Shown: in pieces, positions 32,892 to 41,584 of the stretch | Position numbering within the stretch: the first letter of the stretch is position 1 | How the letters are laid out: every line of letters starts with the position of its first letter | NCBI GenBank assembly: GCA_913778505.1 | Contig: CAJYWD010000044.1 | Location: 1 to 64,000, forward strand | From: an uncultured Chryseobacterium sp. | Lineage (GTDB): Bacteria > Bacteroidota > Bacteroidia > Flavobacteriales > Weeksellaceae | Length of the DNA stretch: 64,000 bases | Direction of reading: 5' to 3' | Notes under the pieces: generated by a model | Seen by the model: the letters and a program-made list of their open reading frames with translations, nothing else | Databases searched by the model: none | What the model was told of the DNA's origin: nothing | Position numbers and translations under genes: made by a program

Positions 32892-34628
32892 CTAAAATAC
32901 TTGATAGACCTGCTCAATATCTTTTAAAATTTCAGATAGTTTTTCCTGACTGATAAACGGCGAATATTTTTCCATCTGCACTTTGCTCATCAGCATTTTA
33001 TATGCTTCTAAATGCCCGGATCCAAGCGTATTTTTCAGGTAGCCAGGAAAATCAGTCCCAAAGTGTTCCTCTGTATAATTTTCTGCATCGTTCTGCAATT
33101 CCGATAGTGCACCGAAGAATCCCGCCGAATCATTCTGATCACGTTTTTTACGGAGATAATTGATGTAACTCCGGATATCCAGCTGCTCCTGACTGCGCAG
33201 CAAGCTTTCCGTTTCTGCGATGTTAGCCACCGGCGCCACTTTATTTTGATCCGTCACAATTTTCCTACTCTTTCTTTCCCTTATTTTTTTGTTAAAGTAA
33301 ATCAGAGCTAATGACATCATTCCGACAATGATCAGGTTGCCAATCATGCCCTTCCAGTTAAAACTTTTATGTTCGGTGATTTTTAGATTTTGGGTATTGA
33401 TCACCGGAGAATCCACTTTTTCAAGAACCGTGTTGGTATATTCATTCACCTTCTGCATCGTAGATTTAGCATTGGCAATATCCTGCGCATTCACAGTTTT
33501 CAGGATCAGATTTTGGGATCCCAGATCGAAATATTTTTCTTCTTTCGGATTGAAATAAGAAAAGGCTTCTGTGGCAATGTTGATATCACCGCGTTTTTTC
33601 GGAATGATGACATATTGAGCTTCCACCACACCTTCAATGCCTTCAGTTGTAGCTTTCGAATTATTGATAATTTTAGGTTCAAAAGTTTCGTAATCGGCAG
33701 ACGGTAAAATTTTAGGGATAATGGACGGTGAGAGATTCCCGCTGCCGGTCAATTTCACAGCCACGTTGAACGCTTTGTTGATTTCGAAGTTTTCCTTGCC
33801 CTTATCAATGAGTTCAACCTTGACATTGTAATTTCCAACGGCATCTTTGAAACCTTTTGGAGCGCCATCCGGTAATTTTTTAACGTTAATCTTTACTTTA
33901 TTGGAGTAAAGCGAACCGTGATTTCCTGTGAGCGGAACTTCCGCAGGCGGAACTTCCATAATGCCCGCCACCTTCGGAACAATCACAAACATGCCGATAA
34001 CCTGCGATGAGTAGTTATTTTCCGAATCTTCAATGGATTCGTCAAAATTGGCAATAGAACGGATGACATATTTTTTACTGTAACCAAACTTGGAGGTTTC
34101 CAAATGTCTGAAACCGGAAATATTTCTGCTGAAAGCTTTCAGCACTGCTACCACGGGCTCATCTTTGTACACTTCCCTGTCATCCACCTGCATCTGCAGA
34201 TACATATTTTTTCCAGGTGTATTAGCAGCGACAGATTTCTTATCTGCATCTTTTACCACGATATCAATGGGTTCCGTTTTATACATTTTCCCGTTCACCT
34301 TTACCAGTGCTGAGCCGATCTTGATGTTTCCGGCCTGTTTCGGATCCAGGGAAAACTGATAAACCATCTGATTGATTCTGATTTTCTTTACAGGATCGAT
34401 GAACGTATTTTGTTCGGAAGCGTATTCGTAATTGAATTTGGAAAAGTCCGGGAGTTTGATGGGCGTTTCCTGAATCAGGTCCTCACCAAAAATCTCAAGC
34501 ACGACCGTAAAAACCAAAGGAGAATTAACCTTGCTCTCCTTGGTATTAGACTCGGAATAGAAGTTGACCTGAGCCAGCGAGAATACCGAGGTCAGGAGAA
34601 ATAATATGTATAAATTTTTTCTTATCAT
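32892..34628 (-). CDS. batD: BatD family protein (aerotolerance-operon protein)
   Basis: A 578-residue protein with signal peptide (to about SLAQ), a long beta-sandwich periplasmic part with KVTGSGNLSPSIIPKI-like strands (here KLTGSGNLSPSIIPKILP), one membrane helix near residue 430 (GMIGNLIIVGMMSLALIYF) and a cytoplasmic helical tail. This matches BatD of Bacteroidetes bat operons, linked to oxidative stress tolerance and envelope functions by earlier genetic work. It begins directly after the batC stop codon. batA, batB and moxR are not within this window upstream. Confidence 0.88.
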   Translation of the reverse strand: MIRKNLYILFLLTSVFSLAQVNFYSESNTKESKVNSPLVFTVVLEIFGEDLIQETPIKLPDFSKFNYEYASEQNTFIDPVKKIRINQMVYQFSLDPKQAGNIKIGSALVKVNGKMYKTEPIDIVVKDADKKSVAANTPGKNMYLQMQVDDREVYKDEPVVAVLKAFSRNISGFRHLETSKFGYSKKYVIRSIANFDESIEDSENNYSSQVIGMFVIVPKVAGIMEVPPAEVPLTGNHGSLYSNKVKINVKKLPDGAPKGFKDAVGNYNVKVELIDKGKENFEINKAFNVAVKLTGSGNLSPSIIPKILPSADYETFEPKIINNSKATTEGIEGVVEAQYVIIPKKRGDINIATEAFSYFNPKEEKYFDLGSQNLILKTVNAQDIANAKSTMQKVNEYTNTVLEKVDSPVINTQNLKITEHKSFNWKGMIGNLIIVGMMSLALIYFNKKIRERKSRKIVTDQNKVAPVANIAETESLLRSQEQLDIRSYINYLRKKRDQNDSAGFFGALSELQNDAENYTEEHFGTDFPGYLKNTLGSGHLEAYKMLMSKVQMEKYSPFISQEKLSEILKDIEQVYQVF

Positions 34629-35363
34629 TTACCAATCTTTTTCGTTGCTCTGCGGCATCGAATTGGCTCTTTTATTTAAAATTCTTCTTGCCGTCTCACG
34701 CTCGCGGTTTTCGATGTCGCGCAAGATGGATTTTTCAGCTTCTTCGGGGATTTTGTTTTCCTGTTTCTTTGGCTGGTCCGGTTTGCCCTGGCTTTCGCCT
34801 TTGTTTTTATCACCCTGACCGTTCTGCTGGTCTTTGTTTTGATTGCCTTTTCCGGATTGGTTCTGGTCTTTGGAGTCCTTGCCCTCGCCTTTCCCCTTTT
34901 TAGAATCCTGTTTTTGGTTTTCTTTCTTTTCCTTGTCCTTCAGCATTGCGATTTCGTAATTCTTACGGATGGCTTCGTTGTAAGGATCCTGCTTCAGAGC
35001 CTGCTTGTAAAGCTCGGCCGCTTTCTGGGGCTGGTTAGACTGCATCAACACATTACCCTGATTATAAATAGCCGCAGCCTTTTCGTACTTGCTTTTGGTG
35101 AGTCTGGAGGCCTTCTGATACTCCGCTGCAGCCTCTTCGTATTTTTTGCTTTTGTACAAGGCGTTGCCCAGATTGTAATGTGCGGCATAGCTACCGGATT
35201 TTACCGTGATGGCTTCCGAATATTTCGCAGCGGCATCTGTATAATCTTTAGAGTCAAATTTTTTATTGCCTTCATACACCAATGCGTTATAACTTTTCTG
35301 AGCCCTTAAAAATGGAGCGAAAAGTACAAGGCTGAAAGCGAACAAAATATATCTGAAATCCAT
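34629..35363 (-). CDS. batC: BatC-like TPR protein
   Basis: A 244-residue exported protein: signal peptide (LFAPFLRAQ), three to four TPR units (about 25-145, with AAHYNLGNALYKSKKYEEAAAEY and AAAIYNQGNVLMQSNQPQKAAELY), then a low-complexity K/G/Q/N/D-rich linker and a basic helical tail. TPR plus charged repeat is the BatC arrangement. It is immediately followed by batD. The gene has its own canonical promoter whose -7 box ends only 5 bases before the ATG. Confidence 0.85.
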   Translation of the reverse strand: MDFRYILFAFSLVLFAPFLRAQKSYNALVYEGNKKFDSKDYTDAAAKYSEAITVKSGSYAAHYNLGNALYKSKKYEEAAAEYQKASRLTKSKYEKAAAIYNQGNVLMQSNQPQKAAELYKQALKQDPYNEAIRKNYEIAMLKDKEKKENQKQDSKKGKGEGKDSKDQNQSGKGNQNKDQQNGQGDKNKGESQGKPDQPKKQENKIPEEAEKSILRDIENRERETARRILNKRANSMPQSNEKDW

Positions 35364-35368
35364 TGTTA

Positions 35369-35398
35369 CAAAATTATCCGTTTTATTGTTAAAATCAA
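35369..35398 (-). promoter_or_regulatory. Promoter of batC-batD, probably leaderless
   Basis: On the minus strand TTG (35396-35398), a 19-base spacer and TAATTTTG (35369-35376) match the consensus fully. Only TAACA separates the box from the ATG, so transcription should begin at or next to the start codon. Confidence 0.7.
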
Positions 35399-35551
35399 CA
35401 ATTTAAACGTTAAAGTTGGGTTAAAAAAAAGATATAAAAACGCCCTTAAAATAAGGAAATTTTGTAGATTTTTATCTACAGATTTAAAATAAAAAATTCC
35501 GCCGATGCATATTGACGGCGGAATTGCAAATTTAATGTTCAAAAATATTTT

Positions 35552-36397
35552 TTACCAGTCTTTTTTCTTGAGTATCCAGTAGCTTCCTCCAACGAAAATA
35601 ATAGACCACACGATACAGGATACAGCACTTTCAATGGGGTATTCGAATTTGAAATCCATGCCCATCATCTGCGCCATTTTTGTTCTCACCAGCGGATTAG
35701 GAATGAGCCTGGACATGCTTTCCAGCGGCAGGTAGTCCGTAAGGTATTCGTGAGTCAGCATTGCTTTTCCCTTGTCCTTATCTGCTACACTTTTAAGGAG
35801 CATATATTTCTCAATGCCCGATAGCACGCCTTCCACAAACCAGATCATAAAAAATCCAAGAAAAACAAAAATGGATTTCCGGAAAAGTATGGACAGAAAC
35901 ATCAAAAACGTAAAGAATGTAAAGAGTTTCAGGAAATAATTAAAAATAAAATAGATTTCGCTAAAGACCAGACTGGCATCCTGCGTGGATGAATATGTTT
36001 TGCCAAGAATCAAAGCCACTACGAACACCAGCAATGTAGAAAAAGTGGTCATCACCAGTATGGTAAGCAGCTTGGAACCGATAAATTCCTCGCGGCTGAG
36101 CCCGTCAATAATGTTCTGCTTGAACATTCTGTTGCTGAATTCCTGGCAGATCGAAAAGACAATAATGCATCCCAGGAAAATTTTGAGAGTGGCTACAATG
36201 TATGTGGTAAAATTCCAGATTCCGGGAAAATCGTACATACCCTGTTCTTTCAGATTGACTTTAAGACCTGCCAGATCAAAGTCTACCAGACCAATGAAAA
36301 GCAGCAAGCCCAGAACCAGGAAATAAAGCAGTGCAAAAATCCGGAACGGATTGTAATTCAGATTTTTGAGATATTCTAATTTTAAAAGTCGTATCAT
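35552..36397 (-). CDS. ABC transporter permease (ABC-2 type)
   Basis: A 281-residue protein with six hydrophobic segments and the long loop after the first helix seen in ABC-2-type permeases (NatB/YhaP-like). It contains FSNRMFKQNIIDGLSREEFIGSKLL, the cytoplasmic signature region of such permeases. The gene overlaps the upstream ATPase gene by four bases (ATGA), so the two form one exporter. The substrate is unknown. Confidence 0.87.
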   Translation of the reverse strand: MIRLLKLEYLKNLNYNPFRIFALLYFLVLGLLLFIGLVDFDLAGLKVNLKEQGMYDFPGIWNFTTYIVATLKIFLGCIIVFSICQEFSNRMFKQNIIDGLSREEFIGSKLLTILVMTTFSTLLVFVVALILGKTYSSTQDASLVFSEIYFIFNYFLKLFTFFTFLMFLSILFRKSIFVFLGFFMIWFVEGVLSGIEKYMLLKSVADKDKGKAMLTHEYLTDYLPLESMSRLIPNPLVRTKMAQMMGMDFKFEYPIESAVSCIVWSIIFVGGSYWILKKKDW

Positions 36398-37293
36398 AAG
36401 TTATTTTGTTTTACAAGTTCAAGAAATTGGGTTTCCAGGCTTTCTTTTTTCTTCTGCAGATGCGAGAGCGAAATGCCCTTTTCGAACAGTTTGCGGTTCA
36501 GTTCCGAAGCAGAAATATCTTCTGCAATCTGAGCCACAACCAAATTTTCACGTTCCTTGACGGAAGAAAAAATTCCGAAAGATTGCAATACGCTCATCAA
36601 TTCGGAAGAATTACCGGCCTTCAGCTCAAAGAAGCCTTTGGTGTTGCTCATAGCATCCACGGAGCCTGAATAAATTGCTGTTCCGTGCTTCAGGACAATA
36701 ACGTGAGAACAAATTTTCTCGATCTCATCCAGCAAATGGCTGGCAACAATTATTGTAGTTCCCGATTTTGCAATTTGATTAATAATTTCCCGGATCTGAA
36801 TAATACCTTCCGGATCCAGGCCATTCGTAGGTTCATCCAGAATCAGAACTTCCGGATTCGCAAGCAGCGCCGAGGCTATAGAAAGCCGCTGTTTCATCCC
36901 GAGTGAATAGGTCCGGAACGCATCTTTTTTCCGGTCAAGAAGCTTTACCACATGCAAAACTTCATCAATTCTGGCTTTAGGAACACCTTTGATCTCAGCA
37001 ACAATTTCCAGATTTTTCTCAGCACTCAGGTACGGATAAAAATTGGGCTGCTCAATGATGGCTCCGATTTTCTTCAGCGTGTCTGTATCTGTACCTTCCT
37101 TCCCAAACCATTTCCAGCTTCCGGAAGTGGGATTGATGGTGGAAAGCAGCATTCCGAAAGTTGTGGATTTACCGCTGCCATTGGGACCCAGCAGACCGTA
37201 GACATTTCCTTTTTCCACATCGAAGGAAATATTGTTCACCGCAATATGCCGGAACTTTTTGGTCAGATTTTTTACTTCAAGTATTTTTTCCAT
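36394..37293 (-). CDS. ABC transporter ATP-binding protein
   Basis: A 299-residue ATPase with Walker A GPNGSGKST (36-44), Q-loop in IGAIIEQPNFYPYLS, signature YSLGMKQRLSIA, Walker B VLILDEPTNGLDP and switch His in IVASHLLDE. I used the ATG at 37291-37293 (MEKILEVKNLTKKF). The frame extends 25 codons further but that stretch is not ABC-like. It pairs with the overlapping permease in an ABC-2 exporter and is divergent from the AAA-like gene across 90 bases. Confidence 0.93.
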   Translation of the reverse strand: MEKILEVKNLTKKFRHIAVNNISFDVEKGNVYGLLGPNGSGKSTTFGMLLSTINPTSGSWKWFGKEGTDTDTLKKIGAIIEQPNFYPYLSAEKNLEIVAEIKGVPKARIDEVLHVVKLLDRKKDAFRTYSLGMKQRLSIASALLANPEVLILDEPTNGLDPEGIIQIREIINQIAKSGTTIIVASHLLDEIEKICSHVIVLKHGTAIYSGSVDAMSNTKGFFELKAGNSSELMSVLQSFGIFSSVKERENLVVAQIAEDISASELNRKLFEKGISLSHLQKKKESLETQFLELVKQNNL

Positions 37294-37383
37294 AGTACTA
37301 TTTTTATATAAAAGTCTTTTGATCCGCCGTTTTGTTACTTTGATTAGTATGGTTTTTGTTAATTTCACTCAAACAATTGTATC

Positions 37384-38730
37384 ATGACGCAGAATCTCAC
37401 GGAATTTTCAAAGCAGCTCCACGTCGCTGAGGAAAACCTTAAGCAGTTCATGCAGGACTTTGACCTTGACATCTCAGACTGTCTTTCCCCAAATCTCAAT
37501 ATTACCCAAAATTTTGAGAAGTTTGCCACAGAAAACCAGGAATTTCTAAAAAAATATGATGAAGATCTCAGAATACAGAAAAGCGCTGGGGACATTGCGG
37601 AAAAAATTCATCAGCCCGCAGATAAGGTAGAGCGCTTGATTCAAAAACGTTTTCCAAATGTTTATGAAAATGGTATTTTCAAATCTTCCGTATCCACGTT
37701 CGGCATCGACTATCGGCTTGGGGGAAATTATCAGTTTGTCTACGATTACTTTGGTAATAAAACCGTCCTGCAACACCGGGATTTTATTGGTTACAGAGAT
37801 TTGTTTTTTTATATCACTGATATGCTGGAACCATTTATCAATCCGGAAGAGTCCGACAACTGGGGCATTCAGAAAGCAGCTGGCATCCTGGTATACGGAC
37901 CTCCCGGAAGTGGTAAAATTTTCTGGGCCAGACGCATCGCCAGAATGATCGATTTCCAATTCTACGAAGTCCGGAAAGGGCAGTTGAAAAGCATTTTTAC
38001 GGATGATGCGAAGGTGAATTTTGAACATTATCTTTCAGAGATGTTTAAAAAAAGCGACATCGTTCTCTTCATCGAAAATTTTGACGAAATCATGATGCAG
38101 CGTACAGAAAACCAATCATCTCATCCGGAATATGAAGATGTAAAGGAAAGTATATTTCATAACATCGAGAAATTTGAAAAGGAACATCTGCTCATGATAG
38201 GATCTGCGAAGGAGCTTGCCGGAATCGAATCTGAAATGCTTGCACCGGGAAGGTTTGATGTGTTGATTCCTATTTTCCCGCCCAACCGTTCAGAACGGGC
38301 AGAAATGTTGTTATTCAACATGACCAGAAATCTCCGGGATGATGCGACACTGCTTAAAATCCTAAAGGATAATCATGCACACGAAATACCTTTCTGGCAA
38401 GAAACCGCAGACAAGATGCGCGTGTTTTCGAACACCATGATTATGGATTTTACGCAAAGCCTTAAAAAACGCATTCGCAGTTTGTATCAGAAAAACAACA
38501 CAGAATCGGTTATTATCAATCAGGGATTGCTGGACTTGTCACTTAAAGAGTCGGCATCAAAACTGACCGGTGAGTACCTTAATAATGTACAGCAATTTTT
38601 GACAGAAGTTTCTGCCAATGCTTATGACCGCTTTGCATCACGCATTGAAATGCTGAAAGATGAACTGGACAGCTATCGCGCGACGGAAGAACCTACGAGA
38701 AGCATCGGATTTCATCCTAATGAAAATTAA
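37384..38730 (+). CDS. Degenerate AAA-family protein
   Basis: A 448-residue protein: helical N-terminal region (1-100), a middle beta segment (105-140) and an AAA core (about 155-300). Walker A is GPPGSGKI (172-179, Ile in place of Thr/Ser). The Walker B region reads VLFIENFDE (227-235), where FIDEID is usual, so the catalytic Asp-Glu pair is Glu231-Asn232. The sensor-1 Asn position is Lys276. The arginine-finger motif PGRFD (288-292) is intact. It may bind nucleotide but probably hydrolyses it poorly. The C-terminal 150 residues are helical and unrecognised. It is divergent from the ABC exporter and convergent with the band-7 gene. Confidence 0.8.
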   Translation: MTQNLTEFSKQLHVAEENLKQFMQDFDLDISDCLSPNLNITQNFEKFATENQEFLKKYDEDLRIQKSAGDIAEKIHQPADKVERLIQKRFPNVYENGIFKSSVSTFGIDYRLGGNYQFVYDYFGNKTVLQHRDFIGYRDLFFYITDMLEPFINPEESDNWGIQKAAGILVYGPPGSGKIFWARRIARMIDFQFYEVRKGQLKSIFTDDAKVNFEHYLSEMFKKSDIVLFIENFDEIMMQRTENQSSHPEYEDVKESIFHNIEKFEKEHLLMIGSAKELAGIESEMLAPGRFDVLIPIFPPNRSERAEMLLFNMTRNLRDDATLLKILKDNHAHEIPFWQETADKMRVFSNTMIMDFTQSLKKRIRSLYQKNNTESVIINQGLLDLSLKESASKLTGEYLNNVQQFLTEVSANAYDRFASRIEMLKDELDSYRATEEPTRSIGFHPNEN

Positions 38731-38756
38731 AAAAAGCCTATCATCAGGATTTTTGT

Positions 38757-39686
38757 CTATAGAAAGTTCGGATTTTGTTTATTATGTTTTGGATTGTCTA
38801 CAGCATCGATCTGTTTAGAAACTGCCATGGCCGCTACCAGATCATTCAGCATTGTGCTGGCCGCAGTAGGCGTATTAGGCAAAAGTACGAGATTCGAACG
38901 GTTATTGGCACCTATGGACTGCAGCGTGTCATAATGCTGTGTGACAACAATCAGCGCAGACGCTTCATGAGGCTCTATCTGCACGCTATTCAGCATTTTT
39001 ACAGATTCTTCCAGGCCTTTCGCAATTTCCCTTCGCTGATCTGCAATCCCTTGTCCCTGAAGTTTCTTGGACTCCGCTTCTGCTTTGGCCACCGCCACAA
39101 TTCTGATCCTTTGCGCCTCGGATTCGTATTCTGCCGCAGTTTTCTCACGCTCAGCAGCATTGATGCGGTTCATGGCATGTTTTACCTGCTCGTCCGGATC
39201 TATATCGGTAACCAATGCTTTGATAATGTCATAACCATAACTGTTCATCGCCTCCTGAAGTTCGCCTTTTACAGCAACAGCGATATCATCCTTTCGCACA
39301 AAAACATCATCAAGTTTCAGCTTCGGGACTTCCGCACGCACCACATCAAATACAAAAGAAGTAATCTGACTTTCAGGATTTTCCAAACGGTAATACGCAT
39401 CTCCTACCTGCGTACGGATCACCTGATATTGGACAGAAACTTTCATTTTTATAAAAACGTTATCCAAAGTTTTGGTATCAATGAGGACATCCAACTGCTG
39501 AATCCTGAGATTCATCCGTTTGGTGATCTGGTCCACAAAAGGAATCTTCAAGTGTAGGCCGGCGTGTCGTATAGAATGAAACTTCCCAAGGCGCTCTACA
39601 ATCGCTGCGCTTTCCTGTTTGACAGTGAAAAATGAGGCAAATAGCGTGAGCAATCCAAAAAAGACCGCAATCCAGATAAAGATCAT
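38757..39686 (-). CDS. SPFH/band-7 (stomatin/QmcA-like) membrane protein
   Basis: A 309-residue protein with an N-terminal membrane anchor (2-20), a band-7/PHB domain (about 25-200, with VERLGKFHSIRHAGLHLKIPF and RIQQLDVLIDTKTLDNVFIKM) and the coiled-coil AAEREKTAAEYESEAQRIRIVAVAKAEAESKKLQGQG. It fits the stomatin/QmcA group, which forms membrane-associated oligomers and often works with NfeD or FtsH. No NfeD gene is adjacent. Confidence 0.9.
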   Translation of the reverse strand: MIFIWIAVFFGLLTLFASFFTVKQESAAIVERLGKFHSIRHAGLHLKIPFVDQITKRMNLRIQQLDVLIDTKTLDNVFIKMKVSVQYQVIRTQVGDAYYRLENPESQITSFVFDVVRAEVPKLKLDDVFVRKDDIAVAVKGELQEAMNSYGYDIIKALVTDIDPDEQVKHAMNRINAAEREKTAAEYESEAQRIRIVAVAKAEAESKKLQGQGIADQRREIAKGLEESVKMLNSVQIEPHEASALIVVTQHYDTLQSIGANNRSNLVLLPNTPTAASTMLNDLVAAMAVSKQIDAVDNPKHNKQNPNFL

Positions 39687-39853
39687 ATCAGTTTAATTTT
39701 CCTTAAAGATAACGAATTTCGATAAAAAAACAAAAACTATTTTGTTAAATAGAAAATAAGAATGGAACTTAATGATTGTTTACATTATCTATGATAATAT
39801 CGAATTATATTCAAAATTAAATTGAAAAATGATTCTAATACGTACGAAATATC

Positions 39854-39861
39854 TAAATTTG
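39854..39861 (+). promoter_or_regulatory. Candidate -7 box of the PNGase F-like gene
   Basis: TAAATTTG, exact match, 19 bases upstream of the ATG; no TTG at the usual spacing. Confidence 0.5.
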
Positions 39862-39880
39862 TTATCAATATCAATCTAAT

Positions 39881-41530
39881 ATGAAGAAAAGACTACTTCT
39901 TGCAGTGGCAGCTTTTGCCACCATTCCACTGTTTCAATCTCAGAATGTTTCAATTTTTAACGATGTTCCATTCTACAGCATGTACCATTACCTAGGAGAA
40001 GGCCAGACACTTCCTGCGGAAGCGTATTCCCAGATTCCGGCCGGAGCAATCAGGTTGCACGCTTATGAGCAGGATATCATTTCCCGAAAGTTAAGCGTTG
40101 CAGAAATTGGATCAATTGGCAGCAATGTGAAAATGAATATTGTCCTCACTGCTGCGTGCGACAACTATGACAGGATTGCCGGCGTCAACCTGGTTCTGGT
40201 GCCTAAAGAAAGTACTTCTTACACTTACAATCAACCGGATATCAAGCGAATCGAAATTGGTCGTTTTATTACGCCGTTTATGAATAAGAACGCTGAAATC
40301 AAACAAGTGCCTTACAGTTACCAGATCGACAATATCTCCAATATCCTTCACGATCCTGCACTTGCCGCAACCTACGATTTCTGGATAGAGTTCCGTGCAG
40401 ACGGTTATTCCGCTGCAGCGCAGACGCAAGTGGCTGGCTGTGCAGACCGTACAGATGTTTTCCGCGGTAATCTGGAGCTCGTAACGAGCGGAACTGCGGC
40501 GCCAGCAGACAATTTTTTTCTGCCGCTATCCTACCGTCAGAATCTTAACAATTACAATGCGACGGACGTTCCGGGAGCCACTACGAGAATTGTGACATTC
40601 TCTGTAGATCAAAATGTTCCTAATGCGGTATTGCATCTCATCACTTCCAATCATGGATCCAATAACAATGGAGAGGAATATGTGAAGAGAGTTCACAATG
40701 TGTATCTGGATAATCAGCTTGTGCAACAATACATGCCTGGCGGTAAAAACTGCGAAGATTTCCGGCAGTACAATACGCAAGTGAACGGAATTTATGGCAA
40801 TACGCCGAAAACCTTGCGAGGCTGGATTTCCTGGAACAACTGGTGTCCCGGAGATGTTATCCCGAATCGCGAAGTCCAGTTAGGCACTCTCTCAGCAGGT
40901 ACACACACCATTAAGATCGATGTTCCTGATGCAGTCTTCACTGGTCAGCAGGGTTATTTTCCTATATCTATGTACATCCAAAATCATCAGAACGGGGACT
41001 TGATTTGTGCAGCACCTTACAATTTGAAGATTGCCAGTCAGGTTAGTACTGCAATTGACTTAACCTGGAAAGAGTCAGCGGAGGCAACTCAGTGGCAGAC
41101 ACTCTGGGGAAGAAAAAATATTTTTACAAGTGCCGGCGGAGAAACTTACCGGGACATAACCGGTGAACCGAAAGATTCCAGGACCGATCTTAACCTGAAC
41201 TGGACCTATGAAACCTACGTAAAGTCCAAATGTACCGATAACAAAAGTAGTGCTTGGTATGGCCCTGTGTACTCTGCAGTGGTGCGGCTCGCAACTGACG
41301 AAGTGAATAGCAGACCATCTTCAGTATACCCAAATCCGGCCAGAGAACGCATCAGCATTCAAAGTAAAGCCCTCGTGCGGAAAGTATCCCTTTATAGTTT
41401 GGACGGCAAAATAGTCTTGGAAGATGCAAATACCAACATCGATCTGTCCGGATTTCAGCCCGGTAATTATCTGATAAAAATTGATTTTGCCGATGGAAAA
41501 TCAGAAACCCAGAAAATTATCAAGCAGTAA
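39881..41530 (+). CDS. Peptide-N-glycosidase F-like secreted protein, T9SS cargo
   Basis: A 549-residue protein: signal peptide (to about LFQSQ), a two-part beta-sandwich like PNGase F (about 20-365), a fibronectin-III-like segment (about 372-475) and a type A T9SS sorting domain (about 480-549: SVYPNPARERISI, GNYLIKIDFADG, KIIKQ). The second part contains HLITSNHGSNNNGEEYVKRVHNVYLD and RGWISWNNWCPGD, matching the N-glycanase C-terminal domain. It would remove N-glycans from eukaryotic glycoproteins at the cell surface or outside. I could not map all catalytic acids of PNGase F with certainty, so activity is inferred from family. Confidence 0.85.
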   Translation: MKKRLLLAVAAFATIPLFQSQNVSIFNDVPFYSMYHYLGEGQTLPAEAYSQIPAGAIRLHAYEQDIISRKLSVAEIGSIGSNVKMNIVLTAACDNYDRIAGVNLVLVPKESTSYTYNQPDIKRIEIGRFITPFMNKNAEIKQVPYSYQIDNISNILHDPALAATYDFWIEFRADGYSAAAQTQVAGCADRTDVFRGNLELVTSGTAAPADNFFLPLSYRQNLNNYNATDVPGATTRIVTFSVDQNVPNAVLHLITSNHGSNNNGEEYVKRVHNVYLDNQLVQQYMPGGKNCEDFRQYNTQVNGIYGNTPKTLRGWISWNNWCPGDVIPNREVQLGTLSAGTHTIKIDVPDAVFTGQQGYFPISMYIQNHQNGDLICAAPYNLKIASQVSTAIDLTWKESAEATQWQTLWGRKNIFTSAGGETYRDITGEPKDSRTDLNLNWTYETYVKSKCTDNKSSAWYGPVYSAVVRLATDEVNSRPSSVYPNPARERISIQSKALVRKVSLYSLDGKIVLEDANTNIDLSGFQPGNYLIKIDFADGKSETQKIIKQ

Positions 41531-41541
41531 ATTCTATCTAC

Positions 41542-41578
41542 AAAAAAAAATTCCCGATTGTGTAATCGGGAATTTTTT
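41542..41578. terminator. Bidirectional terminator between PNGase F-like gene and ccsBA
   Basis: Fifteen-base arms AAAAAATTCCCGATT / AATCGGGAATTTTTT around loop GTGT. Confidence 0.93.
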
Positions 41579-41584
41579 ATGATA

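Noticed and set aside
38775-39557. 260-residue reading frame opposite the band-7 gene
   Set aside because: It is fully antisense to a well-supported SPFH gene and has no recognisable domains.
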